A DNA stretch of 64,000 nucleotides from Dichetophora obliterata (lineage: Eukaryota; Arthropoda; Insecta; Diptera; Sciomyzidae), in contig OY986438.1 in assembly GCA_963920525.1 (NCBI GenBank), forward strand, positions 76,332,060-76,396,059. The letters run 5' to 3'. The notes beneath the pieces were generated by a model that made no database searches, was not told where the DNA came from, and saw only the letters and a list, made by a program, of their open reading frames with translations. Within the stretch, counting starts at the first letter, position 1. Each line of letters begins with the position of its first letter. The position numbers and the translations under genes were made by a program. Of this stretch, positions 54,019 to 64,000 are shown one piece after another.

Positions 54019-54360
54019 GTGCAAAGCGAAGGTAACTATGCCATCGTAATCGATAAAGTCTGTAAGTGGCCTATAAAATTCAACGGATGCAGCGATCCCC
54101 TGATTTTCATCGAGAAGGTCGAGGAACTGACGAAGGTGTACGGGTTAAACGCAGATTTTCTCCCAAGAACGATGCCCGAGCTTTTAACAGACCAAGCTCT
54201 AATCTGGCTAAGGAACAACAACGTGCCCTGGCAGAATTGGTTTAAAAAGTTTTCGAAAAATTTTCACTCGGATGATGAATTTTTGACAGTCGGAAGTAGA
54301 ATTTTTGATATCAGTGAGGTGAGTTTTATTGTTAAAAATGCATGTAGCCCCGGGGACTAA
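54019..54360 (+). pseudogene. Gypsy-type gag, N-terminal fragment
   Basis: 113 codons from ATG: VCKWPIKFNGCSDPLIFIEK-VEELTKVYG, then LLTDQALIWLRNNNVPWQNW, the classical Retrotrans_gag (capsid) core with the W-x-x-F pattern. After NWF the similarity is lost and the frame ends at 54360; the remaining gag and pol are absent. The upstream 75-bp repeats and LTR-like promoter are probably from the same element. Confidence 0.7.
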
Positions 54361-56404
54361 TAGAAATTTTGGCAACCGGCACAAGAATTTTTGAGTGAAG
54401 CAAAAGGGTTGTGCTTTACCCTTACAAAAATGTTAGTATAAGTGTTTTGCTGTGTATTTTTTCTGAAAAAAAGTAGTTTTATTTATGTTTCCGTATAAAA
54501 AAAGGATTGTGCTTTGCTTTTAATATTTAGAAAAAAATTTATTATTAGGCTACTAAAAATGAGGGCTTGAGGAGCAATTCAAAAGCATTGAGTCACTTCA
54601 GTCGTCTTTAATTTATTTTAGTGTCAATAAAAATTACTACAATTCTTTTTTAAGAATTTTAAAACTAGGCCAGTCTTAGGAGCTAAGGAGTTTAAAATAA
54701 ATATTTATGTTAAATTTGGAAGTTCATTACTTCTGATATACGCAATGTATTAAGTTTTTTCTTTACTGCATTCAACTTGCAAAACTAATACATTGAATAT
54801 ATGTGTTCAAGGATGTTTTAAGGTTAGCTGCTTGATCGACTGAGTATAAGTCAATATTTTCTTTCGTATTACAGTCGATTGAGCTCAAAATTTGGCAGTA
54901 AGTGTATTTCGGGTATGGCAACCTTTAGGTATAGTGCGATTTTTATCCTCGCGTATAGTTTAGGTTAAGGATTCTTACGTCCAGTTGACAAGAAAACTTT
55001 AACACTGATACTTTTTTACTACAGTATATTTCATAAGTGTAGTAAAATCTAAACATATAATTTTAAGCTAATCTCTAAGCTAATTAGATAAAATACATAC
55101 AACAAAATAATCATGAATAAAAATTTTAATTTTTTTACAAATTTTTTATGTTAACACAAGTTTTGGTTTTATAAGTTATTTTACTTAAAACAGTTACATT
55201 CCTTGTAGCTCATAATATTATTTTGAACCCAAACATAATTTGTAGTAGTAGTGGCAGTCAAATGCGGCTTAAAAAACTCGTTCATTCGCTGAGAAGACGT
55301 CAAAATTTGTGGATAACATTTTCAGGTTTCATTTGACACAGCAAACAATGACAATTTAACAACAGATAGAAATTTTTTTCAACTCAACATTTTCTGTCCT
55401 ATAGAACCAATAGTGAAAAGTTTCCAAATGGCACACAGCCATAACCAAATCAATTTTTTGACATAAGAATCGCTAAAACAACGCTTCCTGTGGCGAGTAG
55501 TAGAAGCAAAATTTTTAGCTAGTCGATTTGAAACTCAGAATCGCATTTTAGCGAAATCGCTAAGGAATTGAACGAAGCATTTTTTTAGCATTTAAGCGAT
55601 AGAGATTTAGCTTTAGCTAGGCGATTTTCAGAATCCGGCCTCTGCTCTACTCTGCCCTGCTCCGCAATGAGATTTTTTCATCGAATACAGCTACTCGTAA
55701 GAATTCTTGCTATTTTCTGCTATTTCCTGTTCCCGTACTCAAAAAATTCGCAAATATCCCTTTTCCACATGAAAAGTTGTCTTGCCAGCAAATCGGCGGT
55801 ACAGGCAAGTCTGTAATGGCAAGTTTTTCTTCTGTGCTGTTCTTTCCTTTGTGTTTTCGACTTGCTTGCAAGAAAACTTGCCGTATGGAAAAGGGGTGAA
55901 AGAGCGAAAATAAGTTATCCAGTCTTTATCAAATGTTGCTATTTTTTGCTACATAAATTTGGCGAAGCAGAAATTCGCAGCAATTCGAAAGCGTTCATGT
56001 TTTTATAGCTGATATCAATTTAGAGCACCAGCCATTAAAATAACTCAACAATAAATTGGAAGCCAATTTTATTATTATTTAAGTAAAATGGGTATTAAAA
56101 GAAAGGCTATTCTATTACCAATTCAATAAGCTATTAATCATAAAATTCCATTAATTACTTTCTAAGATATAACTCTTTTTTATGTACTATTTTGCATCAA
56201 AATGTTAGATGCATTTCAGATTCAAATAAAAACGATAAAAATTAATTCCATGAATTCGAAATTAAAAACGACAAAAATTAATTCCATGAATTTGAAAGTA
56301 AAAATTTAAGGATAATTTAACAGCAAGAAAATTTGTTATTAAAAATCGCAGCGTTTTTTTAATAACAATTTTTCGCCTGCGGAGCTTTCTTTAACCATCG
56401 TTAA
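54361..56404. other. AT-rich stretch, nothing identified
   Basis: About 2 kb without a recognised coding region, terminal repeat or tandem repeat. A short direct pair (aaaaattaattccatgaatt at about 56240 and 56275) is seen. Confidence 0.5.
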
Positions 56405-56477
56405 TGTTACGTAAACAGAGCCGTAGACATATTACTTTGGTTATGCCTCCTTCTAACGTTAATATTTTGCTTCACTC
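56405..56477 (+). repeat. Diverged single unit of the 75-bp repeat
   Basis: gccgtagacatattactttg and gcctccttctaacgttaata match the array at 53732-54006 with several changes. It adjoins the truncated end of the BEL-type gag. Confidence 0.8.
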
Positions 56478-57007
56478 TTAGCGTCGCTTAAAATTTTCAT
56501 CGCACAGCTGGTATCTCTTTACGATGTTTCCCGCAGGGCCACGAGTTTTATTACGTAAATGATACAGTTTTTGTGCCGGGGAGAGTTTTGGGTGCTTGGG
56601 GTAGACGGCAGTGAACATATCCCTGAAGGATGGCCAATCTTCATAGCTGCCGTGAAATATCTCTGTATCGCACGGGGGTACTTTGATACAACCGGTAGCG
56701 CTTTCTTGGGGCTGCGAGGTATTGAGAGTGGTGTTATGAGATGCCTTGACCATCTCATTATCAAACATTTTTCCCAGGTCCATCATCTGAGTTTTGCATC
56801 GGTGATATGCGTCAACGCACGCTGTAAATTTCGTCCTTGCTGATTTTCGAAACTCCTCATCTACTACGGATGCGTCGGCTATCATCACTTCTACATAAGC
56901 GTCATTGAATTTCAGCCAACGTTGATCCAAGTCTAGCATTTGGACGTGTACACTAGAGTCGGTGTGGTCGTCGACGGCAATTTCCTCAAAGGTTGAGCAG
57001 AACTGGA
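56478..57007 (-). pseudogene. BEL/Pao gag fragment (DUF1759-like), downstream of the LINE insertion
   Basis: Minus-strand frame: MLDLDQRWLKFNDAYVEVMI, FRKSARTKFTACVDAYHR, then LPPCD-like PPCDTEIFHGSYEDWPSFRD, FTAVYPKHPKLSPAQKLYHL and GPAGNIVKRYQLCDENFKRR, i.e. the DUF1759 core of BEL/Pao Gag. The N-terminal few residues (from ATG at 60255) are on the far side of the inserted LINE. The frame ends at 56478 against a 75-bp-repeat unit; protease and pol are absent. Confidence 0.82.
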
Positions 57008-57022
57008 CAACTTGATCCGATA
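57008..57022. repeat. Target-site duplication of the RNase H-bearing LINE, left (caacttgatccgata)
   Basis: 15 bases identical to 60213-60227; both copies lie in the BEL-type gag frame. Confidence 0.93.
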
Positions 57023-60000
57023 GGTTAGGTTAGGTTGAGGCGGCAGCCGCTGTACGTGCTTAAAAACCAAAACGCACGTACCACAGCTCACTTAGACCAG
57101 TGAGGTCCGTTGTGATACCGCTGCACACTTGGCCTTCAGTCCGAGTGGAACCACATTGAGCTCTTAATAAAGCTTGTTAGACGTTTGACGCTTGTCTCCG
57201 ACAGGTCGTCAAGCTCCGAAAAGAAGAATGACCCCAAATGTTTATGCCTTCTTCTCGCAAGCGCGGGACAGGAACATAGAAGGTGGGAGATAGTTTCCTC
57301 CTCCTCCTCGTCCCTGCAGCTTCTGCAGAAGTCATTAGTGATGACTCCCAATCTGGAGGCATGTCTGCCTATTAGGCAGTGCCCTGTGGTAACAGTCACT
57401 AACGTAGCCACCTCTGATCTTCCCAACGAGAGAAGGACTCTCGATCGCTTTGGGTTTAGAGTCGGCCAGATAAGCCTTGTTGTTCTGCATGTTGAGAGTT
57501 CAGCCCATCTTGAGTTGGCTTTAGATGTGGTGTACTCATTAAGTAGCATTTTGACAGTTGCCATCGGGATGCTCGGCGAGTTTCGACCCATTAGAGTCAC
57601 CGATGTACCTTTCCTAGCAAGCTCGTCTGCTTTTTCATTTCCACGTATGCCCTTATGCCCAGGTACCCAGATTAAGCTGATGTCAAAGAACTTTGACATT
57701 TCGCCTAATGCAGCACGGCATTCTCTGGCTACTTTAGAGTTGATGGATACCTGCTCAATCGATTTGATCGCTGCTTGGCTGTCCGAGAAAATATGTATTT
57801 CTCGTTTAGAGATGACGTTCTCTGAGAGCCAGGTTGCAACTTCTTTAATCGCCATCATTTCGGCTTGGTAAACACTACAGTGATCCGGCAGCCTACGAAC
57901 TAAGGATACCCCTAATTCTTTTGAGTAGACCCCGTACCCGACCTTGCCATTTAATTTTGACCCATCTGTATAGAAATAAAGACACCCCGGTTTCCACGGC
58001 GCACCTTTATTCCAGTATGTTCTAGGCGGAATAAGCGTACCGTAGTTTCCATCAAAGGAAAGCAGTGGTTTACAATAATCAGTCCTTGGTGGAATGAAGT
58101 TGAATTTGTAGAGTATAGATGCGTGTCCTGAACCCAGGCTTTTCCATACTCCAGTTTCCCTAAGTCTGACCGCCGAACAAGCTGCCTGTTGCCTAGCAAC
58201 CAAGTCAAGCGGTAGAAGGTGTAATAAGGTCTCTAAAGCCGCAGTCGGTGTTGTTCTCAGAGCACCACTGATGCAAATAGATGCCATTCTTTGGACTTTT
58301 TGGAGCTGGTTTAAATATGTGACCTTGTCCAAAGCAGGCCACCATATCGATGCTCCATATAGAAGTATAGGTCTAATGACCCCTTTATACAGCCAGTGAA
58401 CGATATTTGGGGAAAACCCCCATCTTTTCCCTATAGCTTTTTTGCAAGTGTACAGCGCAACTGTCGCTTTCTTCGTACGCTCAAGAATATTAAGTTTCCA
58501 GCTAAGTTTCCTATCAAGAATGAGTCCTAGATATTTTGCATTTTCCGATACGGACAATGCAGACCCATTAAGCATGATTGGTGTGAGAGACGGAATTCTA
58601 TGTTTCCTTGTGAAAAGGACCAAGTCTGTTTTGGCCGGATTTACTCCAAGACCACCGGATTTGGCCCATTGCTCGAGTTTGCAAAGAGCTCTTTGCATGA
58701 CGTCGCGTATGGTAGTGGGAAATTTGCCTCTGACTGCGATTGCTAGGTCATCGGCGTATGCTGCCACAACACAGCCCTCCCTCTCTAGAGACAGCAGCAC
58801 ATTGTTCACTACCAGATTCCAGAGGAGTGGAGATAGCACACCACCCTGTGGCGTACCTCTTGTCACCGATCTTACAGCGCTGTACGCACCTAGGTCTGAT
58901 AAGATTACTCGACAGTTGAGCAGCTCATCTATAAGATCAGTAATGCTTTTGTTCACGCCTAGCCTACGCAACTCTAGTCGTATAGATTGTGGCGTGACAT
59001 TATTAAATGCTCCCTCTATGTCTACGAAAGCAACTAGAGTGAATTCATTATGCAGGAAGGATCTTTCGATGGTACCGACCAATGAGTGTAAAGCCGTTTC
59101 CACGGACCTTCCCTTGCTATATGCATGCTGTGATGCCGATAAGAGAGCAGGGTCGATACTGCTCCGTAAATATAGATCTAGTAACCGTTCTAACGTCTTC
59201 AACAGAAATGACGTTAGACTTATAGGTCTGAAATCTTTGGGGGTGGTATGTGATGTCTTCCCTGCTTTGGGTATGAAGACCACTCTGGCCTTATTCCAAG
59301 CATTGGGAATATAAGTGAGGCTTATGCAGCCATTAAAGATAATACGAAGCCAAGGCAAAATATATTTCGAAGCTTCTTTTATTTCTACAGGGTAAACACC
59401 ATCAGGCCCTGGTGATTTATAGGGCTTGAAGCTGTTTAATGCCCATTTTAGTTTCCTGTCGGAGACTATGCCTTCGGTGTCCTGCGTAGAACGACTAGTA
59501 CTAGGCAGTTGTGCACCAGGAGGCGCACTACTACCAGGGAAGTGCGTATCTAGTAGGAGGTTAAGAGACTCCTCACCTGACATTGTCCATGTTTCGTTCG
59601 ACCTTTTGAGATAGCCGGGTGTGCATGGTGTGCTAGCGAGAATCTTGCGCAGTCTAGAAGCCTCTGAGATTTCTTCGATTCCTTCACAGAATCGTTTCCA
59701 AGAGGATCTTTTGGCTTTCCTGGTTTCAGTTTTGAAATTTTTAAGGGATACCTTATAGGCTGCCCAGTCAAGCTCAGCTCTCGAGCGCTTAGCTGCGTTA
59801 AAGAGCCTTCTAGATTCAGTCCTCAGTCCATCCAATACGGCGGACCACCACTTTGGTTTTGGCTTCCCCCTTGTAGTCCTCTTAGGACAAGAGGAAGCAA
59901 GAGAGCAATTCATTGCTTTGGTTACTACATCGACTAGTTTATCAAGATCAGCTGTCGATTTTGGTTTATCTATAGGGCCTGATGGCAAATGTTTTGCTAA

Positions 60001-60212
60001 AGCCCTTTTGTATGCTCCCCAGTTTGTCTTTCGAATGTTAGCCGGGGGTATTATTTTTGAAGACGTATTATGTAAATTATACTCAATGTATCGGTGGTCG
60101 GAGTAGGAATGCTCTTTTGACACTCTCCAGCCACCTATCTTGTCGAATATATGTTCTGAGACTAATGTTATGTCCAGAACTTCACTTCTGTTTTTTGTAA
60201 TAAAGGTGTGTT
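57023..60212 (-). mobile_element. LINE with RNase H (I/LOA-type), 5'-truncated in the endonuclease
   Basis: Bounded by 15-bp target duplications. On the minus strand it begins within the endonuclease (HTFITKNRSEVLDITLV), and after the stop at 57136 has a ~110-nt 3' UTR ending cctcaacctaacctaacc, an AACCT-type tail. It belongs to LINEs having an RNase H domain and a C-terminal CCHC-like motif (I, LOA, Loner groups); the exact clade needs a tree. Truncation removed the ORF1 and promoter. Confidence 0.92.
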
Positions 60213-60255
60213 CAACTTGATCCGATAGTAGAATATATTTCGTTTTGGCAGACAT
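57136..60255 (-). CDS. Chimeric ORF: start of BEL-type gag fused in frame to LINE endonuclease/RT/RNase H
   Basis: ATG at 60255 (gag MSAKTKYILLSDQV, about 14 residues), then directly LINE sequence, about 1039 residues in all without a stop. Domains: endonuclease C-terminal part (LDITLV, SYSDHRYIEY), RT (PKDFRPISLTSFLLKTLERL, ASQHAYSKGRSVETAL, AFVDIEGAFNNV, TRGTPQGGVLSPLLWNLVVN, AAYADDLAIAV), thumb, RNase H (FYTDGSKLNGKVGYGVYSK, YQAEMMAIKEV, IFSDSQAAIKS, WVPGHKGIRGNEKADELAR) with Asp/Glu/Asp/Asp present, and a C-terminal finger (CRSCRDEEEEETISHLLCSC). The 5' truncation makes the endonuclease incomplete, so it cannot be a normal element, but RT and RNase H look complete. Whether it is expressed is unknown. 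Confidence 0.9.
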   Translation of the reverse strand: MSAKTKYILLSDQVEHTFITKNRSEVLDITLVSEHIFDKIGGWRVSKEHSYSDHRYIEYNLHNTSSKIIPPANIRKTNWGAYKRALAKHLPSGPIDKPKSTADLDKLVDVVTKAMNCSLASSCPKRTTRGKPKPKWWSAVLDGLRTESRRLFNAAKRSRAELDWAAYKVSLKNFKTETRKAKRSSWKRFCEGIEEISEASRLRKILASTPCTPGYLKRSNETWTMSGEESLNLLLDTHFPGSSAPPGAQLPSTSRSTQDTEGIVSDRKLKWALNSFKPYKSPGPDGVYPVEIKEASKYILPWLRIIFNGCISLTYIPNAWNKARVVFIPKAGKTSHTTPKDFRPISLTSFLLKTLERLLDLYLRSSIDPALLSASQHAYSKGRSVETALHSLVGTIERSFLHNEFTLVAFVDIEGAFNNVTPQSIRLELRRLGVNKSITDLIDELLNCRVILSDLGAYSAVRSVTRGTPQGGVLSPLLWNLVVNNVLLSLEREGCVVAAYADDLAIAVRGKFPTTIRDVMQRALCKLEQWAKSGGLGVNPAKTDLVLFTRKHRIPSLTPIMLNGSALSVSENAKYLGLILDRKLSWKLNILERTKKATVALYTCKKAIGKRWGFSPNIVHWLYKGVIRPILLYGASIWWPALDKVTYLNQLQKVQRMASICISGALRTTPTAALETLLHLLPLDLVARQQAACSAVRLRETGVWKSLGSGHASILYKFNFIPPRTDYCKPLLSFDGNYGTLIPPRTYWNKGAPWKPGCLYFYTDGSKLNGKVGYGVYSKELGVSLVRRLPDHCSVYQAEMMAIKEVATWLSENVISKREIHIFSDSQAAIKSIEQVSINSKVARECRAALGEMSKFFDISLIWVPGHKGIRGNEKADELARKGTSVTLMGRNSPSIPMATVKMLLNEYTTSKANSRWAELSTCRTTRLIWPTLNPKRSRVLLSLGRSEVATLVTVTTGHCLIGRHASRLGVITNDFCRSCRDEEEEETISHLLCSCPALARRRHKHLGSFFFSELDDLSETSVKRLTSFIKSSMWFHSD
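60213..60227. repeat. Target-site duplication of the RNase H-bearing LINE, right (caacttgatccgata)
   Basis: Copy of 57008-57022, within the first codons of the BEL-type gag. Confidence 0.93.
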
Positions 60256-60304
60256 TTTCGATGTGGACCTGAGTGTACGAGTAGAATGGGACTCCAATTC
60301 GAGT

Positions 60305-62235
60305 ACTTTTCAGGGTTTTAAGAATTAGTTATAAGAAACTTTCCAAACGAGCAATCCCGTTTAATTTAAAAAAAATTTTTTGGGGAAATTTTTCGCAAAA
60401 ACGAATGTTAAATTTGGAAAATTAAATTTTTGTTAAAAATTTATATTCAACAACGAGCAATCTAGTGTAAATGTTGAAAATTTATTTTCAAAATGAGACG
60501 TACAGTGTTAATGTGAAAAATTTATTTTCAAAACGAGTACTATAGTGTAAATGTGAAAATGTATGTTCACAACGAGCAATACACATTAAATGTGAAAAAT
60601 TTTGGGTGATTGTTTTTTTTTTTACAAAAACGAGTGGCAAAATTTTCAATAAACGAGTAATCCAGTGTAACTGTGAAAAATTTAGGGTAAATTTATCACA
60701 AAAACAAGAAATATATTGTACAGTGTAGTATTGTGTAAAAGGGAAAATGTGTTTTCAAAACCAGTAGTACTGTGTAAGTGTGAAAAATTTAGGGTAAATT
60801 TATCACAAAAAAACAAGAAATATATTGTATAAATTCTTGGTTAAATTTTACAATTCATTTTCAAACGAGCAATCCAGTGTAAATTTTGGGGAAAAAAATT
60901 AATTTTTGTTAAAAAATTTATATTCCGAAACGAGTAATCCAGTGTAACTGTGAAAAATTTAGGGGAAATTTATCACAAAAACAAGAAATATATTGTACAG
61001 TGTTGTACAGTGCAAAAGGGAAAAAATTCGTTTTCAAAACGAGTAGTACAGTGTAACTGTGAAAAATTTAGGGTAAATTTATCACAAAAAGCAAGAAATA
61101 TATTGTATAAATTTTTGGGTCAATTTTACTATTTATTTTCAAAACGAGTAAGCCAGTGTAAATTTTGGGGGAAAAAATTAATTTTTTGTTAAATAATTTA
61201 TATTCAGAAACGAGTAATCCAGTGTAATTGTGAAAAATTTAGGGGAAATTTATCACAAAAACAAGAAATATATTGTACAGTGTAGTACTGTGTAAAAAGG
61301 AAAAATTTATTTTCAAAACGAGTAGTACAGTGTAAGTGTGAAAAATTTAGGGTAAATTTATCACAGAAACAAGAAATATATTGTACAGTGTAGTACAGTG
61401 CAAAAGGGGAAAAATTTCTTTTCAAAACGAGTAGTACAGTGTAAGTGTGAAAAAATTTAGGGTAAATTTATCACAAAATTTTATGTTAAATTTTACAATT
61501 TATTTTCAAAACGAGTACTATAGTGTAAATGTGAAAATGTATGTTCACAACGAGCAACACACATTAAATGTGAAAAATTTTGGGTGATTGTTTTTTTCAC
61601 AAAAACGAGTGGTAAAATTTTCAAAAAACGAGTAATCCAGTGTAACTTTTGGGGGAAAAAATTAATTTTTTGTTAAATAATTTATATTCAAAACGAGTAA
61701 TCCAGTGTAATTGTGAAAAATTTAGGGGAAATTTATCACAAAAACAAGAGATATATTGTATAAATTTTGGTTGCATTTTTTTTTAAAAAATGTATTTTCA
61801 AAAATGAGTAATCCAGTGTAATTTTTTTTGGAAAAAAATTAATTTTTGTTAAATAATTTATATTCAGAAACGAGTAATCCAGTGTAATTGTGAAAAATTT
61901 AGGGGAAATTTATCACAAAAACAAGAGATTTATTGTATAAATTTTGGTTTAATTTTTTTTAAAAAATTTATTTTCAAAAATGAGCAAGAAATATATTGTA
62001 GTGTAGTGCTGTGTAAAAGGGAAAAATTTATTTTAAAAACGAGTAGTACAGTGTAAGTGTGAAAAATTTAGGGTAAATTTATCACAAAATTTTTGTTTAA
62101 ATTTTACAATTTATTTTCAATACGAGTAATCCAGTGTAAATTTTGGGGAAAAAATTAATTTTTGTTAAAACCTCTATATTCACACATAAGTAGTTCAGTG
62201 TAACAGTGAAAAGAGTTATGGGAAACTTTCCATAT
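60305..62235. repeat. Complex minisatellite, ~280-bp higher-order period
   Basis: About 1.9 kb built from ~70-90-bp subunits with the words acgagtaatccagtgtaa, ctgtgaaaaatttagggg, aatttatcacaaaaacaag and aaatatattgtacagtgt. Matching landmarks (ttcngaaacgagtaatccag) at 60654, 60931 and 61211 give a 277-280-bp higher-order period, then the order becomes irregular. It begins 50 bp upstream of the BEL-type gag start and could be the leader of that element grown by slippage or unequal exchange. The subunits also show alternating gagtagtacagtgt and gagcaatccagtgt variants. Confidence 0.88.
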
Positions 62236-64000
62236 AAGCACAACCTGATTTTGTTGCCGAGCGCTTGCAACCATCAGCCGATATTATTTATGTGTCATAT
62301 GTATTATGCTATTTACTTATTTGCTAACTGCATTCTTTTTCGCATACATGCAAGGCATACGTGCGTGTGTTGATTTTATGTTCGCGTAATGGAATGTGTG
62401 TATATTATAGGTTGATGTCAAAGGTCGCTTGTTATTGAAAAACTACCTTTTGCCCCTGGGTCTCCCAACAAGGGTCATTCCTGGTTTTTACGAATTGCAG
62501 CTGTGTCTGCTTCTGTTGCTGCTGTTGCTGCTGTGTTACAACTTTTGCCCAACACGGTTATTGTTTTATTTGAAAATTTAGGTTAAATTGTACAATTTTA
62601 TTTTTAAAAAGAGCAAATTTAATTTTAATTTAAACTTTAGAGGTTTTTTTTTATTTTTAGAGCCCTTTTTTCACTTTTTCACTTTTTAGAGTTCTTTTCT
62701 TTCACTTTATCACAACAGAATTACACTTCCAACTGCACAAGTAGAAAACTCACTAACTCACTAACTAACTCACTAGCCAAGAACACAAAATGTCTGCAGT
62801 GCCGGCAAAAAGAAACAAAAAAGTGGAACCCATGTGTTTCATGTGGAACCTAGCGCTCTTCATAACGACAACTTGTGGGTGAAGAAGATCACAAGCGATA
62901 TACCGTACTCGTTGCGTTGTTGTTGCTGTTGACTAGATTGCACTTGGAGAGATTTAATTGTCGATGTTGTTGTTTAAATTCTGCTACAAACTCAGTTACA
63001 ACATTGATCATAAATAGATATAAAACTCAACTTTAAGGAAATGAAATTTTAGTATTTTTTTTATAGTTAAAAAATAAGCGTATGTATGTGCGTTTATATG
63101 AAATGAGCTTAAGTTATTTCAGCTGTATAAGGAGTACGTCTAAATGTACCAAAATATATAGGTATATATATTTATTTAAAATGTTTTTTACACAGCTTAA
63201 AAATATTATGACTTACAATATAAACGTTAAACATTTAACTGAGCTTTTTTTGTTGTTGTTTTGTTGTTGTGTTGACAGAGAACAAGCTTTTTTGTGTTTT
63301 GAGTGAAATGCATGAGCTGCGTGTACAGCCAGATGAGTGAAGTTTTATTTAAAAGATCTCGTATTTGTTTGACAGAGTGTATGAGTGTGTGTGATTATGC
63401 TTTTACAATACTATTATATTTCATGAGCTTTTTGAGGTTAGATGGTGCTTTTAAGTAATATTAATAAATTGTTTCTTGCATTATTTTTATTTGCATCTTC
63501 TGTTTATTGATTTTTTTTTCAATTTAATGTTCTGAATTGGTTTTGCATTTTTCACGCGTATAAATGCACCTCGGATCGTCTGTTTAAGACAAATTTAAAG
63601 AAATTACACAATATATTAATCCATATTATTCATATGTTGAAATTTATTTACAATGTTTTTCAATCCATTTCACTTCACAAGATGCATTATAATATTTACT
63701 CCCACTACAGTTTAGGTATCAAAAATTTTTATAAATTTTTAAATTCAATTTGAATTAGTTCAACTTTTCAATTTGGTTTTCCAAATTTCTTAATCTTGCA
63801 CACGTTGCAAACGCTTGTTCACTACTCTCCGTGACTTCATTTTATCAATAGAGAAATGCATGGAAACAAGTAAAAAGTTCCAAAAAAGCTAAACGACAAA
63901 AAACAACTAGTTTTTTATTATTTTATCAATATGCTTCGTTTGTTCGTGCACTACACTTGTGTATTGCTTTTAAAAATTTGCTTGTGGTTGTCTTCTCTTT
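62236..64000. other. Unassigned AT-rich right end
   Basis: No protein gene recognised. Contains CAG/CTG-rich words at 62495-62540 (tgttgctgctgttgctgctg), an actcactaactcactaac tetramer-like run at 62748-62778 and gttgttgttttgttgttgtg at 63252-63272. Some of it may be the LTR of the BEL-type element, but no paired LTR or primer-binding site was found. Confidence 0.4.

Noticed and set aside
57023..57036. Telomeric DNA at the ggttaggttagg word
   Set aside because: Only two units, located exactly at a LINE 3' end.
57185..59314. Open frames on the plus strand (228 and 290 codons) across the RNase H-bearing LINE
   Set aside because: They are antisense to conserved RT/RNase H coding sequence and show no domain of their own.

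Overview
The window looks like heterochromatin-like, AT-rich nuclear DNA of a higher fly (Diptera; a tephritid or relative would fit, but this is inference from the mix of P-element, Transib, mariner, RTE, CR1/Jockey-type and Penelope relics). I recognise no cellular protein gene, rRNA or tRNA. Nearly everything identifiable is a transposable element or a simple or tandem repeat.

Layout. 1-0.87 kb: a 12-mer microsatellite. 1.6-5.3 kb: a PIF/Harbinger relic whose transposase is split by a mariner with intact terminal repeats. 6.7-8.6 kb: a decayed P-element transposase with THAP exon. 9.2-10.6 kb: two MITEs. 11.6-12.2 kb: a mariner fragment. 12.2-48.2 kb: one nested complex (below). 50.2 kb: a Penelope 3' fragment. 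51.0-51.7 kb: an unidentified GC-richer repeat. 53.1-54.4 kb: LTR-type promoter repeats and a gag fragment. 56.4-60.3 kb: a BEL/Pao gag split by a LINE carrying a long intact ORF. 60.3-62.2 kb: a complex minisatellite. The last 1.8 kb and several AT-rich stretches hold nothing I can name.

The nested complex is the main discovery. A Transib transposase relic (12.2-12.4 kb and 46.4-48.2 kb) was hit by an RTE-type LINE; the 12-bp target-site duplication acaagggcacat still sits at both outer ends, 34 kb apart. The RTE was hit in its RT domain by a CR1/Jockey-type LINE (LINE A). But LINE A is now present twice (13.7-18.8 and 36.3-45.6 kb, direct orientation), and between the copies lies 17.5 kb whose ends are the two halves of a second, unrelated LINE A insertion site: a Penelope element interrupted by another LINE (LINE X). 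The two Penelope halves are in swapped order (3' part at 19.0 kb, 5' part at 34.4-35.8 kb). This is the arrangement expected if a ~22.6-kb circular DNA carrying LINE A recombined into the LINE A already present in the RTE (or if a tandem array or assembly join mimics that).

Inside the 17.5-kb segment are a MITE, repeated exon-like modules, a young but defective envelope-bearing Gypsy-type LTR retroelement (20.2-27.0 kb, minus strand, two 466-bp LTRs with 3 differences seen), a probable CACTA-like relic, a hAT-like relic and a second RTE. LINE A copy 2 is itself interrupted by LINE B (38.1-42.3 kb), which has an uninterrupted 958-codon ORF2.
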